Shown here: positions 1-9,007 of the stretch, one piece after another
Numbering within the stretch: position 1 is the first letter of the stretch
Layout of the letters: each line of letters starts with the position of its first letter
Assembly: GCF_007994135.1 (NCBI RefSeq)
Contig: NZ_VLKF01000001.1
Location: 2,294,001 to 2,358,000, forward strand
Source of the DNA: Modestobacter roseus
GTDB taxonomy: Bacteria > Actinomycetota > Actinomycetes > Mycobacteriales > Geodermatophilaceae
DNA: 64,000 nt
Direction: 5' to 3'
Position numbers and translations under genes: made by a program
Notes under the pieces: model-generated
Database searches by the model: none
The model's input: only the letters and a program-made list of their open reading frames with translations
Told to the model about the DNA's origin: nothing

Positions 1-526
1 CGGTGCCGGCCGCCCAGCCCTCGGGCGCCGCGACGTCGGCGCCGGCGACCGCCGACTGGCCGTAGGCGTTCGAGCCGGTGTTCTGCAGGTTCCACCCGTA
101 CTGCGCCCAGTACGGATCGCTGACGGTGCCGAACACCGAGGCGGTGATCGAGGGCTCGACCGTGGCGTCGGTGACGACGCCGTCCAGGTCGGCCACGGAC
201 AGGCCCTCGGTGGCCACCAGGACCGACCCGTCGAAGATCCGCTGCGCGCTGACCACGCCGGGGTGCGCCTGCAGGGCGGCGAGCCCGGCGTCGTCCACGG
301 CGCGGCCGGCGGCGGTGACCACCAGCCGGCTCAGGCCGTCGCCGTCCGGGCCGAAGTCGGCCAGGGGCTCGATGCCGTCGGCCAGCGCCAGGTGGTCGAT
401 GGCCGCGGCCCCGCCGAACCCGAGCACCGCGGCCGCCGCGGCGGCGAGCAGCCGCTGTCCGGTCCGGCGGCGCGGGGGCGCGTCGGGCCGGCGCACGGCG
501 GGCTCGTCGGGTCGCTGGTGGTCCAT
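1..526 (-). CDS. S8 (subtilisin-like) serine protease, N-terminal part only
   Basis: The gene starts with ATG at 524-526 behind an AGGAG ribosome site and runs off the left edge, so about 175 residues are visible. After a short Arg/Pro-rich start there is one hydrophobic Ala-rich segment (about residues 26-46), probably a signal or anchor sequence. Next comes an inhibitor-I9-like propeptide region, then the stretch SDPYWAQYGWNLQNTGSNAYG, which is the usual entry into the catalytic domain of secreted subtilases. The catalytic Asp, His and Ser lie beyond the window, so activity cannot be judged. It is divergent from the hemerythrin gene with a 251-base spacer. The family call rests on this junction motif and the propeptide-like layout. 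Confidence 0.72.
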   Translation of the reverse strand, partial: MDHQRPDEPAVRRPDAPPRRRTGQRLLAAAAAAVLGFGGAAAIDHLALADGIEPLADFGPDGDGLSRLVVTAAGRAVDDAGLAALQAHPGVVSAQRIFDGSVLVATEGLSVADLDGVVTDATVEPSITASVFGTVSDPYWAQYGWNLQNTGSNAYGQSAVAGADVAAPEGWAAGT

Positions 527-777
527 CTGGATGTCTCCTGGTCGCCGAGGGCACCGGTCCCGGGCAGGGACTGCCTGGTAGCTGTCGACCGGCGCACCGG
601 CGTGCTTGATGACCCGGATGGGTGAGACCGCCTACGACTCGGGGATGACCCCGGCGGCGTGTTCCCCCGACCTTGGGCTGATCTTGGCCGCCGGACCCCG
701 AAATCACTGTCCGGCCGGGGCTCGGCCGCCCTACCGTGCTGGCGTCCGAACCACTGCCGAACCGGAGAAGGTGCGCC

Positions 778-1509
778 ATGACCGCCGCGGTCCTCCCCCG
801 CCCTGCGGCCGCTCCGACCCCCGACCCCGACCGGCTGCCGAGCACGGCCGCCGTCGCCTACCAGCGGGTGCTGCACGGGCTCGCCCGCCGCGAGCTCCGG
901 CTGCTCGCCGAGCTGACCTCCTGGGCGCCGGCCGACGACACCGCCCGCGCCGGCGAGCTGGCCGCCCACGCCGACCTGGTCGCCCGGGTGGTCGTGCAGC
1001 ACCACGCCACCGAGCGCGACCTGCTCTGGCCGCTGCTGCTCACCGGGCTCCCCGACGGCGTGCGCGAGGACGCCCGGGGCGAGGTGCGGGCCTGGACGAC
1101 CCGGGCCACGCTGATCGACCAGCTGCTGCGGGACCTGACCACCGCCGGCCGCCAGTGGGCGGTCGCGGGCGGCGACCGGGCCCAGGAGGTCTTCGCCGGG
1201 GCGTGCACCCGGCTGGCGGCCGCCGTCGGCGTGCACACCGCCGCCGAGGAGCGCGCACTGCTGCCGCTGGTCGCCACGCACCTCACCTCGGCCGACTGGG
1301 CGGCGATCAGCCGGGCCGCGGGCAACCCGCTGTCCGGGCGGGAGCAGATGCTCGTGCTCGGCCTGGCCCTGGAGGACGCCTGCGCCGGCGACCGGGCCCG
1401 GCTGATGGTGGGGCTGCCCCGCGCGGCGCGGACCGCGTGGCGGCTCTTCGGCCGACGTGACTTCCGCGCCGCCGTCGTCCGGCTGCGCGGCGCCCCGCCC
1501 GCCGCCTGA
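778..1509 (+). CDS. Hemerythrin-domain protein
   Basis: A 243-residue protein starting at ATG 778 behind GGAGAAGG. An in-frame ATG further upstream lacks a ribosome site. The helical core carries histidines and acidic residues in the hemerythrin-like arrangement ([14 protein letters not shown] around residues 80-95, later [13 protein letters not shown]), expected to hold a di-iron centre. Actinobacterial proteins of this group are linked to oxygen, NO or redox sensing, but the ligand here is unknown. It stands alone: a divergent protease lies upstream and a 313-base gap follows. A TACCGT element at 732-737 could be its -10 box. Confidence 0.75.
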   Translation: MTAAVLPRPAAAPTPDPDRLPSTAAVAYQRVLHGLARRELRLLAELTSWAPADDTARAGELAAHADLVARVVVQHHATERDLLWPLLLTGLPDGVREDARGEVRAWTTRATLIDQLLRDLTTAGRQWAVAGGDRAQEVFAGACTRLAAAVGVHTAAEERALLPLVATHLTSADWAAISRAAGNPLSGREQMLVLGLALEDACAGDRARLMVGLPRAARTAWRLFGRRDFRAAVVRLRGAPPAA

Positions 1510-1822
1510 ACTCCCTCCCCCGGCGCCGGTCCCGCCCCGATGGCCGTGCCGACGCCGCCGGGTAGCAGATCGAGGCACGCCGCGGGCGCCGCCGGCCGGC
1601 CGGCTGTGGAGGGACGAGCACCCTGTGGACGGCGGACGCGATGGACGAGGAGTTCGCCGATTGCGTGGACGCCACCTGGAGCCTGCACCTCGCCGCCGGC
1701 GGCACCGTGCGGCCGCTGCTCGAACCCCCGGTGTGGACCTGGCGCTGACCAGCCGTCCCGGGGTGTGGTCCGCAACCGGACCGGGCACTGCCGGTGCGGC
1801 CACCCACGACCAGAGGAGACCC
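1510..1822. other. Intergenic region, 313 bases, with a doubtful mini-ORF
   Basis: No family-level gene is visible. A 35-codon frame at 1641-1748 (+) begins [14 protein letters not shown], which faintly resembles the start of SigE-type ECF sigma factors but ends before any sigma region. It could be a decayed remnant or chance. It has no convincing ribosome site. The promoter of the downstream SDR gene presumably lies in the right part of this gap. Confidence 0.3.
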
Positions 1823-2716
1823 GTGCCCGACCAGTTCACGTTCACCGACCCGACCACGCGGTACCGCACCGACGGCTTCCCCGAGCAGAGCCAGGACGCC
1901 CCCGGCCTCGCCCAGGACCTGGCGCCGCGCGCCGACCACGGCGAGACCAGCTACCGGGGCACCGGGCGGCTCACCGGCCGCAAGGCGCTGGTCACCGGCG
2001 CCGACTCCGGCATCGGCCGGGCGGCGGCGATCGCCTTCGCCCGCGAGGGCGCCGACGTCGTCCTCAACTACCTGCCCAGCGAGCAGTCCGACGCCGAGCA
2101 GGTCGCAGCGCTCATCGAGGAGGCCGGCCGCAAGGCCGTGCTCGCCCCGTCCGACATCGCCGAGGAGTCCGCCGCCCGGGCGCTGGTGCACACGGCGGTC
2201 GACGAGCTCGGCGGGCTGGACATCGTCGCCAACGTCGCGGGCCGGCAGACCTACGTCGACGACCTCGCCGACGTGACCAGCGAGCAGTTCGACCGGACCT
2301 TCAAGACCAACGTCTACGCGCTGTTCTGGATCGTGCAGGAGGCCCTGCCGCACCTGCCGGCCGGCGCGACGATCATCAACACCAGCTCGATCCAGGCCTA
2401 CCAGCCCTCTCCCGGCCTGGTCGACTACGCCACCACCAAGGCCGCGATCAACACGATGAGCAAGGCGCTGGCCCAGCAGCTCGCCCCCAAGGGCATCCGG
2501 GTCAACGTGGTGGCCCCCGGCCCGTTCTGGACGCCGCTGCAGGCCTCCGGCGGCCAGCCGACCGAGGCGCTGCCGGAGTTCGGCCAGGAGACCCCGCTCG
2601 GTCGCGCCGGCCAGCCGGCCGAGCTGGGGCCGGCCTACGTCTTCCTCGCCTCCCCGGAGTCCAGCTACGTCAGCGGGGAGACCCTCAACGTCAACGGTGG
2701 GATGCCGACCCCCTGA
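1823..2716 (+). CDS. SDR family oxidoreductase (YghA/YhdF stress type)
   Basis: A 297-residue NAD(P)-dependent dehydrogenase starting at GTG 1823, 6 bases after a GAGGAG site. The first 45 residues are the extended N-terminal arm (PDQFTFTDP... [11 protein letters not shown]) typical of the YghA/YhdF stress-associated SDR group. The Rossmann motif is [10 protein letters not shown], the active site has INTSSIQ and YATTK, and the C-terminus has the NVNGGM closing motif of classical SDRs. The substrate is unknown, and the length is normal for the subgroup. It stands alone between a gap and the kinase pair, separated from the first kinase by 116 bases. Confidence 0.85.
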   Translation: MPDQFTFTDPTTRYRTDGFPEQSQDAPGLAQDLAPRADHGETSYRGTGRLTGRKALVTGADSGIGRAAAIAFAREGADVVLNYLPSEQSDAEQVAALIEEAGRKAVLAPSDIAEESAARALVHTAVDELGGLDIVANVAGRQTYVDDLADVTSEQFDRTFKTNVYALFWIVQEALPHLPAGATIINTSSIQAYQPSPGLVDYATTKAAINTMSKALAQQLAPKGIRVNVVAPGPFWTPLQASGGQPTEALPEFGQETPLGRAGQPAELGPAYVFLASPESSYVSGETLNVNGGMPTP

Positions 2717-2832
2717 CGCCTGCCGCCCCGGCGACGCGTGCCCTGCCGCTGCCGTCCCGGCCGCGGGGTGGCAGGGTCGTTGACCGGGTCGCCGGCAGAC
2801 CGCCGGACCACGGACGACGACGGGAGCGCCAG

Positions 2833-4497
2833 GTGCACCCCACGGGCCGGCTGATCGACGGCCGCTACCAGCTGACCTCCCTGATCGCGACCGGCGGCAT
2901 GGGTCAGGTCTGGCAGGGGCGCGACACCGTGCTCGACCGGGACGTCGCGGTGAAGGTGCTGCGCAGCGAGTACACCGGTGACCCCACGTTCCTGGCCCGG
3001 TTCCGCAGCGAGGCGCAGCTCTCCGCGGGGCTGCTGCACCCCCACATCGCCACCCTCTTCGACTACGGCGAGGTCCCTGCCCAGCACCCGGGTGACGAGC
3101 ACCTGGCCTACCTGGTCATGGAGCTGGTGCGCGGGGAGTCGCTCTCCCAGCTGTTGCACCGCGAGCACCGGCTCACCCCCGACCGCACCCTGGAGGTCCT
3201 CCGGCAGTGCGCCGCCGGGCTGGCCGCCGCGCACGCCGGCGGCGTGGTGCACCGGGACGTGAAGCCGGGCAACGTGCTGCTCGCCGACGACGGCACCGTC
3301 AAGCTCACCGACTTCGGCGTCGCCCTGTCGGCGGCGAGCGTCTCCCTCACCCAGACCGGCCAGGTCATCGGCACCGCCCACTACCTCTCCCCCGAGCAGG
3401 CGCAGGGCTCACGGGCCACCCCGGCCAGCGACGTCTACGCCCTGGGGCTGGTGGGCTACGAGTGCCTCGCCGGGCACCGGGCGTTCGACGCGGAGAGCTC
3501 GGTGCAGGTCGCGCTGATGCAGATCCGGGACACCCCGGCACCGCTGCCGGCCGACGTCCCCGAACCGGTCCGCGCCCTGATCGGCGCGGCGCTGGCCAAG
3601 GACCCGGCCCAGCGGATCGCCGACGGCGCCGCCCTCCGGGACGCCGTCGACGACGTGCGCGCCGGACGCCCCCTGCCCGGCCCGGTCACCGACCGCACCA
3701 CCGTGCTGCCCACCGCCTCCGCCGCCTCCACCGCCTCCACCGCCTCCACCGCCGACGAGACGACGGTGCTGCCACCGGCCGGCTCGGCGTCGGCCGCCCG
3801 GTCGACCCCGGCCACCCGGGTGTTCGCCGCCCCGGTGCCCTCCGGCGGCTCCCCCGCCGGAGCCCGGCCGGCCGGGTCGACCGGCGCACGCCCGGGTGGC
3901 CCGGGCCGCGGTGCGGCCCCGGCCGACCCGCCGGCACCGCGCTCGCGCAGGCGGCTCGCCCTGGCCGGCCTGGCGCTGCTGGCCGTGGCCGCGCTCGTCT
4001 TCGGCATCACCCAGGTGACCGACAGCGGCACGACCGGCGACGCCGACACCACGCCCCCACCGACCACCGGCACCTCCGCTCCCGAGACGACCGGGGCGCA
4101 GACCACGCAGACCGTCACCGTCACCGCCGCCGACTTCGTGGGCCGGCCGGTCGACGACGTGCAGGCGGAGCTGAACGAGCTCGGCCTGGCGGTCGACCTG
4201 GTCCCCCGCCGCACCGCCGACGTCGATCCCGGCGAGGTCGTGGCGGTCTCCCCGACCGGCGAACTCAGCCCCGGCAGCACGGTCACCGTCGAGTACGCCA
4301 CCGAGCCCCCGGCAGCGTCCCCGCCGAGCACCACCCCGCCGAGCAGCCCCCCGCCGTCCACCACCCCGGCCCCGTCGACCGGCGGCGACGAGGACGAGGC
4401 GAACGAGGACGAGCCCGACGAGGACGAACCCGACGAGAACGAACCCGGGAACGGCGGCGGCAACGGGAACGGCGGCGGGAACGGGAACGGCGGCTGA
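2833..4497 (+). CDS. PASTA-domain Ser/Thr protein kinase, copy 1
   Basis: A 554-residue Hanks-type membrane kinase starting at GTG 2833. The kinase domain covers about residues 8-270, with the glycine loop IATGGMGQVW, the ATP lysine in VAVKVL, catalytic HRDVKPGN near residue 140, DFG, and the activation and P+1 segment GTAHYLSPEQ. A Ser/Thr/Ala-rich juxtamembrane stretch leads to one membrane helix (about 373-395). A single extracellular PASTA repeat (about 430-490) and a Pro/Thr linker follow. The tail is acidic, then Asn/Gly-rich (about 515-554). PknB usually has three to four PASTA repeats, so the single repeat and odd tail suggest a paralog rather than the cell-wall PknB. A second kinase follows 99 bases later. 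Confidence 0.88.
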   Translation: MHPTGRLIDGRYQLTSLIATGGMGQVWQGRDTVLDRDVAVKVLRSEYTGDPTFLARFRSEAQLSAGLLHPHIATLFDYGEVPAQHPGDEHLAYLVMELVRGESLSQLLHREHRLTPDRTLEVLRQCAAGLAAAHAGGVVHRDVKPGNVLLADDGTVKLTDFGVALSAASVSLTQTGQVIGTAHYLSPEQAQGSRATPASDVYALGLVGYECLAGHRAFDAESSVQVALMQIRDTPAPLPADVPEPVRALIGAALAKDPAQRIADGAALRDAVDDVRAGRPLPGPVTDRTTVLPTASAASTASTASTADETTVLPPAGSASAARSTPATRVFAAPVPSGGSPAGARPAGSTGARPGGPGRGAAPADPPAPRSRRRLALAGLALLAVAALVFGITQVTDSGTTGDADTTPPPTTGTSAPETTGAQTTQTVTVTAADFVGRPVDDVQAELNELGLAVDLVPRRTADVDPGEVVAVSPTGELSPGSTVTVEYATEPPAASPPSTTPPSSPPPSTTPAPSTGGDEDEANEDEPDEDEPDENEPGNGGGNGNGGGNGNGG

Positions 4498-4596
4498 CCA
4501 CGCCCCCACGGGCGCGGTTCCGGGCACTCCCGTGCCGGCTGCGACTCCCGCCCCAGCCGTCACACACCGCCGCCGCGCAGCGGTCACCATCGGCGG

Positions 4597-6168
4597 GTGC
4601 TCCCCGACCGTCCGCTGCTCGGCCGGCGCTACGACCTGCTGGCGCCGATCGCCACCGGCGGCACGGGCCGGGTGTGGCGTGCCCGCGACACCCTGCTCGG
4701 CCGGGACGTGGCGGTGAAGGTGCTGCGCCCGGAGTACACCGCCAACGCCACCTTCCTCGCCCGGTTCCGCGCCGAGGCCCAGCACTCGGCCGGCCTGCTG
4801 CACCCGGCCATCGCCACCCTCTTCGACTACGGCGAGGTACCGCCCGACGCCTCCCCCGACGGTGAGCACCTCGCCTACCTGGTGATGGAGCTGGTCCGCG
4901 GTGAGTCACTGTCGATGCTGCTGCGCCGGGAGCGGCGGCTCTCCCCGGAACGCACGCTGGCCGTGCTCCGGGAGTGCGCCGCCGGGCTGGCCGCCGCCCA
5001 CGCCGCCGGGGTCGTGCACCGCGACGTCAAGCCGGGCAACGTGCTGCTCGGCGACGACGGCGCGGTCAAGCTGACCGACTTCGGAATCGCCCTCTCCGCG
5101 AGCAGCGTGCCGCTGACCGTCACCGGTGAGGTCGTCGGCACCGCCCACTACCTCTCACCAGAGCAGGCCGCCGGGGAGCGCGCCACCCCGGCCAGCGACG
5201 TGTACGCCCTCGGCCTGGTGGGCTACGAGTGCCTGGCCGGTCACCGGGGCTACGACGGCGGTGACGCGGTGGAGGTCGCGCTGCGTCGGATCCGGGAGGT
5301 CCCGCCGCCGCTGCCCGACGACGTCCCGGCGGCTCTGCGCCGGCTGATTGACCGCGCCATCACCAAGGACCCCGCCCAGCGGTTCGCCGACGGCGCCGCC
5401 CTCCGCGCCGCCGTCGAGGACGTCCTCGCAGGTCGGCCGGCCGCCGGCCCGGCCGACGGGCCGCGGACGCTGGTGATGCCCGCCGTGCGCATGGCGGCAC
5501 CGCCGCCCCCGCCGCCGCGCCCGCCGTCCCCGGCCCACGAGGCCGACGAGGCCGACGAGGCCGAGCCGGAGCCGGCACCCCACCGACGCTGGCCGTTCCT
5601 GCTCGCCGCGGTGCTCACGTTCCTGGTCGTGGCCGGCGGCACGTCCGGCCTGCTGCAGCTCGCCACGGACCGCGGCGACCAGGCCGCAGCCGCAGCGGTG
5701 CGCCCGTCGCCCACCCCCGCGTCCGCCGCACCCACCGAGCCGGCGGTGCGGCTGGTGTCGCTGTCGACGGCCGACTACGTGGGGCGCCCGGTCGCCGAGG
5801 TGCAGGCCGAGCTGGCCGAGCGCGGGATGGTGGTGACGTTGCGGCCGCTGCAGACCGGCGACGTCCCCGACGGCCAGGTGATCGCGCTGTACCCGGTCGG
5901 GCAGGTGCTCCCGGGCGCGGCGGTGGACCTCACGCACGCGGTCGCGCCGCCACCTCCCCCACCACCGCCGCCCGCGCCGGCACCCGCCCCGGTCCCCGCC
6001 CCGACGGAAGCCGTCGATGAGCCGGACGACGGCCGGGACGACGGCTGGCACGACGACCGGCACGACGACCGGGACGACGGCTGGCACGACGACCGGGACG
6101 GCCACGGGGACGGCGACCGGCAGGACCGGCGGGACCGCTGGCGCGATCGGGGCGACCGGGACGGCTGA
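4597..6168 (+). CDS. PASTA-domain Ser/Thr protein kinase, copy 2
   Basis: A 523-residue tandem paralog of the preceding kinase, starting at GTG 4597. The catalytic domain is nearly collinear with copy 1 (glycine loop IATGGTGRVW, VAVKVL, HRDVKPGN near residue 141, DFG, GTAHYLSPEQ), followed by a Pro-rich linker, a membrane helix near 332-355 and one PASTA repeat near 392-448. The external tail differs: after a poly-Pro stretch the last 45-50 residues are an irregular repeat of Asp, His, Arg, Gly and Trp with no counterpart in copy 1. A metal- or polyanion-binding role is possible but unproven. The match between kinase domains and the mismatch between tails suggest recent duplication with divergent sensing ends. 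Confidence 0.87.
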   Translation: MLPDRPLLGRRYDLLAPIATGGTGRVWRARDTLLGRDVAVKVLRPEYTANATFLARFRAEAQHSAGLLHPAIATLFDYGEVPPDASPDGEHLAYLVMELVRGESLSMLLRRERRLSPERTLAVLRECAAGLAAAHAAGVVHRDVKPGNVLLGDDGAVKLTDFGIALSASSVPLTVTGEVVGTAHYLSPEQAAGERATPASDVYALGLVGYECLAGHRGYDGGDAVEVALRRIREVPPPLPDDVPAALRRLIDRAITKDPAQRFADGAALRAAVEDVLAGRPAAGPADGPRTLVMPAVRMAAPPPPPPRPPSPAHEADEADEAEPEPAPHRRWPFLLAAVLTFLVVAGGTSGLLQLATDRGDQAAAAAVRPSPTPASAAPTEPAVRLVSLSTADYVGRPVAEVQAELAERGMVVTLRPLQTGDVPDGQVIALYPVGQVLPGAAVDLTHAVAPPPPPPPPPAPAPAPVPAPTEAVDEPDDGRDDGWHDDRHDDRDDGWHDDRDGHGDGDRQDRRDRWRDRGDRDG

Positions 6169-6288
6169 CCTCCCGTCGCGCGCCCGTCCGGTGTCACTTC
6201 GACGGGCGGTACCGCGCGGGGTCCGAGAGGCTGGCACCTCAGGGCCCGGAGACGACGGGTCGGTCCGTCAGACACCGAGGAGGCAGTC

Positions 6289-7137
6289 GTGCCCGCTCGC
6301 ACACCACCCGAGATCGCCCAGGCCGCCGCCGAGACCGGCGCCAAGAAGACCCGCCGCACCTGGGACAAGGTGCTGGTCAGCGCGTTCCTGGCCGGCGCCT
6401 ACATCGCCTTCGGCGGCCTCGTCGCCATCACCGTCTCCTCCGGGCTGGACCCGGAGACGTGGGGCACCCTGCCCACGCTCTTCACCGGGGCCACGTTCAC
6501 CCTCGGCCTGGTGCTGGTGCTCATCGCCGGCTCCGACCTGGCCACCGGCAACATGGCGCTGGTGCCGCTGGGCGCGATGCGCGGCAAGATCGGCATCGGC
6601 GACGTCGCCAGGAACCTCTCGCTGGTGCTGATCGGCAACCTGATCGGCGCGCTGTTCGTGGCGTACTTCCTGGCCGTGCAGACCGGCGTGATCGGCAGCT
6701 CCGGCGCCAGCGGCACCGGTGCGCTCACCTTCGAGCGGCTGGCCTCGATCTCCGAGGGCAAGGCGCTGGACGAGTCGTCCTGGCAGGTCTTCCTGCGCGC
6801 GGTGGGCTGCAACTGGCTGGTCTGTCTCGCGGTCTGGATGTCCCTGGCGGCGAAGACCGTCTCGGGCAAGATCCTGGCGATCTTCTTCCCGATCATGGCG
6901 TTCGTGGCGATGGGCTTCGACCACGTGGTGGCCAACATGTTCTTCCTGCCGGCGGCCATCTTCGCCGGGGTGCCCGACCTGGGCTGGGGCGACGTGCTGG
7001 TCAACTGGCTGTTCGCCGGCCTGGGCAACCTGGTCGGCGCCGTCGTCTTCGTGGCGACGTCGTACTGGTACCTGTTCCTGAAGGACGACCCGGACGACGA
7101 GTCCGCCGAGGACGCGCCGGCCGCCGAACGCGGCTGA
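6289..7137 (+). CDS. Formate/nitrite transporter (FNT) family channel
   Basis: A 282-residue membrane protein, GTG start 6289 behind GAGGAGG. Six hydrophobic segments are visible, with FNT signatures: the motif AGSDLATGNM after helix 2, CNWLVCLAVW, and FDHVVANMFF carrying the pore histidine of the family. FNT proteins are pentameric channels for formate, nitrite, hydrosulfide or related small acids, and the sequence alone does not decide the substrate. The N-terminus (about 25 residues) and an Asp/Glu-rich C-terminus are cytoplasmic tails. It is monocistronic and ends at a strong hairpin shared with the convergent small membrane gene. No nitrite or formate enzyme lies beside it. Confidence 0.86.
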   Translation: MPARTPPEIAQAAAETGAKKTRRTWDKVLVSAFLAGAYIAFGGLVAITVSSGLDPETWGTLPTLFTGATFTLGLVLVLIAGSDLATGNMALVPLGAMRGKIGIGDVARNLSLVLIGNLIGALFVAYFLAVQTGVIGSSGASGTGALTFERLASISEGKALDESSWQVFLRAVGCNWLVCLAVWMSLAAKTVSGKILAIFFPIMAFVAMGFDHVVANMFFLPAAIFAGVPDLGWGDVLVNWLFAGLGNLVGAVVFVATSYWYLFLKDDPDDESAEDAPAAERG

Positions 7138-7150
7138 GCCGGCACCAGAC

Positions 7151-7195
7151 GCAGCACCGCCCCGGAACTCTCGGGGGCGTCCGGGGTGGTGCTGC
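7151..7195. terminator. Bidirectional hairpin terminator
   Basis: A 16-base arm at 7151-7166 pairs with 7180-7195 (one G-T pair), loop 13 bases. It lies between the convergent FNT gene and the small membrane gene. There is no T-run, as is usual in high-GC actinobacteria. Confidence 0.75.
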
Positions 7196-7217
7196 CCCGC
7201 CAGCCAGGGTCGGCCGG

Positions 7218-7469
7218 TCAGCGCTCCGGAGGGGGCGGTGCGTCGTCGCCCGCGGCGCGGGCGGTCTCCTGCTCCCGGCGGAAACGCAGCGACTCGACGG
7301 CCACGTAGCCGAACACGGCGCACCAGGCGAAGCTGAGGAACGCCTCCCCCCACAGCCCGTCGACCAGCCGCAGCACCAGCTGGACGGCGTTGTACAGCGC
7401 GGCGGCGCCGGCCACGATCGGCAGCACGGGGTGGCCGAACCAGGGCGGGCGGAAGGGTGCGGCGGCCAT
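7218..7469 (-). CDS. Small two-helix membrane protein, function unknown
   Basis: An 83-residue protein starting at ATG 7469. Two hydrophobic segments (about residues 14-33 and 42-60) are followed by a charged C-terminal tail ending in a Pro run. I recognise no named family. The start is supported by a TAGCCT element exactly 6 bases upstream, which suggests a leaderless transcript. Its 3' end faces the FNT gene across a shared hairpin, and the divergent reductase gene begins 87 bases away on the other side. Confidence 0.6.
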   Translation of the reverse strand: MAAAPFRPPWFGHPVLPIVAGAAALYNAVQLVLRLVDGLWGEAFLSFAWCAVFGYVAVESLRFRREQETARAAGDDAPPPPER

Positions 7470-7475
7470 CCCACC

Positions 7476-7481
7476 AGGCTA
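7476..7481 (-). promoter_or_regulatory. Putative -10 element of a leaderless transcript
   Basis: TAGCCT on the minus strand ends 6 bases before ATG 7469. It fits the actinobacterial TANNNT -10 consensus, with the transcript start falling at or next to the start codon. No ribosome site precedes this start. Confidence 0.5.
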
Positions 7482-7556
7482 GACGTGATCAAGGGAACGG
7501 GATCACCGGCGCCGGGTCGGCGCGCGCGACGGGCGGCCGTCGGCGAGGCTGGGGTG

Positions 7557-8597
7557 GTGAGCACCTCGAAGAGCGGCAGCGGCTACGTCGAAAAGGGCCA
7601 GGACTACCAGCGCGACCAGAACTACATCACCGACCGGATCACCGCCGATGGCTCCAGCGGGTGGCCGGTCGAGGCCGACCGCTACCGGCTGGTGATCGCC
7701 CGGGCGTGCCCGTGGGCGAACCGGGCGGCCATCGTCCGCCGGCTGCTGGGCCTCGAGCAGGTCATCTCGATGGGCATCTGCGGTCCGACGCACGACGAGC
7801 GCAGCTGGACCTTCGACCTCGACCCGGACGGCCGCGACCCGGTGCTGGGCTACGAGCGGCTGCAGCAGGCGTTCTTCGCCCGCGACCCGGAGTACCCGCG
7901 CGGCATCACCGTGCCCGCGATGGTCGACGTCCCGACCGGCGCCGTGGTCACCAACGACTTCAAGCAGATGACCCTGGACTTCTCCACCGAGTGGTGGGAG
8001 TTCCACCGCGACGGCGCCCCCGACCTCTACCCCGAGCACCTGCGGGCGGAGATGGACGAGGTGATCGAGCGGATCTTCACCGAGGTCAACAACGGGGTCT
8101 ACCGCTGCGGGTTCGCCGGTTCCCAGCGCGCCTACGACAAGGCCTACGAGCGGCTGTGGACGGCGATGGACTGGCTGGAGGAGCGGCTGACCACCCGCCG
8201 GTTCCTGATGGGCGACACCATCACCGAGGCCGACGTCCGGCTGTTCACCACGCTGGCCCGCTTCGACGCCGTCTACCACGGCCACTTCAAGTGCAACCGG
8301 AACAAGCTGACCGAGATGCCGGCGCTGTGGGGCTACGCCCGCGACCTGTTCCAGACCCCGGGCTTCGGTGACACCACCGACTTCCCGCAGATCAAGGAGC
8401 ACTACTACGTGGTGCACGCCGACATCAACCCGACCCAGATCATCCCGATGGGCCCGGACACCTCGGTCTGGCTGACCGCGCACCACCGCGAGGAGCTCGG
8501 CGGCCGCCCGTTCGGCGACGGCACCCCGCCCGGCCCGCCGATCGACGGCGAGGTCGTCCCGGCCGAGCACGGCCCGGGCGGCATCGGGCACCGCTGA
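7557..8597 (+). CDS. Xi-class glutathione-S-transferase-like (glutathionyl-hydroquinone reductase family)
   Basis: A 346-residue cytosolic enzyme. Tandem GTG codons at 7554 and 7557 are both possible; 7557 gives the better spacing to a GAGG site. The N-terminal thioredoxin-like domain carries RACPWANRA with the nucleophilic Cys near residue 51, and the region from about 170 onward is the helical domain (NNGVYRCGFAGSQRAYDKAY, then RFLMGDTITEADVRLFTTL), both hallmarks of the Xi/omega group (YqjG, PcpF). The family reduces glutathionyl-hydroquinones. Actinobacteria generally lack glutathione, so mycothiol or another thiol is the likely cofactor (inference). It is transcribed alone, followed 80 bases later by the EthD-like gene. 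Confidence 0.85.
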   Translation: MSTSKSGSGYVEKGQDYQRDQNYITDRITADGSSGWPVEADRYRLVIARACPWANRAAIVRRLLGLEQVISMGICGPTHDERSWTFDLDPDGRDPVLGYERLQQAFFARDPEYPRGITVPAMVDVPTGAVVTNDFKQMTLDFSTEWWEFHRDGAPDLYPEHLRAEMDEVIERIFTEVNNGVYRCGFAGSQRAYDKAYERLWTAMDWLEERLTTRRFLMGDTITEADVRLFTTLARFDAVYHGHFKCNRNKLTEMPALWGYARDLFQTPGFGDTTDFPQIKEHYYVVHADINPTQIIPMGPDTSVWLTAHHREELGGRPFGDGTPPGPPIDGEVVPAEHGPGGIGHR

Positions 8598-8677
8598 ACG
8601 CGCCTGGTCGGCCGACCCCTGGTTGGCTGACCCGGATCCCGGGCAGCGGAGCCCGCGGACCGTGGAGAGGTGGCGCA

Positions 8678-8998
8678 GTGGTGCACCGACTGATCGTCCA
8701 GTACGGCCGGCCGACCGACCCGGCGGAGTTCGACCGGCACTACCGGGAGGTGCACGTCGGCCTGGCGCAGGCGATCCCCGGCCTGCTGCGGTTCACCCTC
8801 GGCCACCCCGCCTCGATGGACCCGACCGCGCCGGCGCCCTACCTGATCGCCGAGCTCGACTTCGAGTCCGCCGAGGCGATGGCCGCCGGGATGGGCTCGG
8901 CAGCGGGCCGGGCCGCCGGGGTGGACGTCGCCTCCTTCGCCACCGGCGGGGCGAGCATGGCCGCCTTCGACGTGGACGACGTCACCCCGGGGGGCTGA
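8678..8998 (+). CDS. EthD-like dimeric alpha-beta barrel protein
   Basis: A 106-residue protein. GTG 8678 (or the adjacent GTG 8681) follows GGAGAGG at 8664-8670. The sequence reads RLIVQYGRPTDPAEFDRHYREVHVGLAQAIPGL and continues with a second beta-alpha unit, matching the EthD/ferredoxin-like barrel with its characteristic HYxxxH pattern. EthD was found beside a cytochrome P450 for ether breakdown, but most homologs have no known reaction. It sits between the reductase and an unknown gene, with only a 9-base gap to the latter, so they may be co-transcribed. Confidence 0.7.
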   Translation: MVHRLIVQYGRPTDPAEFDRHYREVHVGLAQAIPGLLRFTLGHPASMDPTAPAPYLIAELDFESAEAMAAGMGSAAGRAAGVDVASFATGGASMAAFDVDDVTPGG

Positions 8999-9007
8999 CC
9001 CGCCACC

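Noticed and set aside
1641-1748. Mini-[17 protein letters not shown]... as an ECF sigma gene
   Set aside because: Only 35 codons, no sigma regions 2 or 4, no ribosome site; kept only as a note.
3715-3760. Repeated GCCTCCACC run as a minisatellite
   Set aside because: Encodes the Ala-Ser-Thr linker of kinase copy 1 and is a short in-frame repeat only.
6017-6160. Direct repeats at the end of kinase copy 2 as a possible CRISPR or mobile repeat
   Set aside because: The unit is short, irregular and in frame with the Asp/His/Arg tail; it is coding low complexity.
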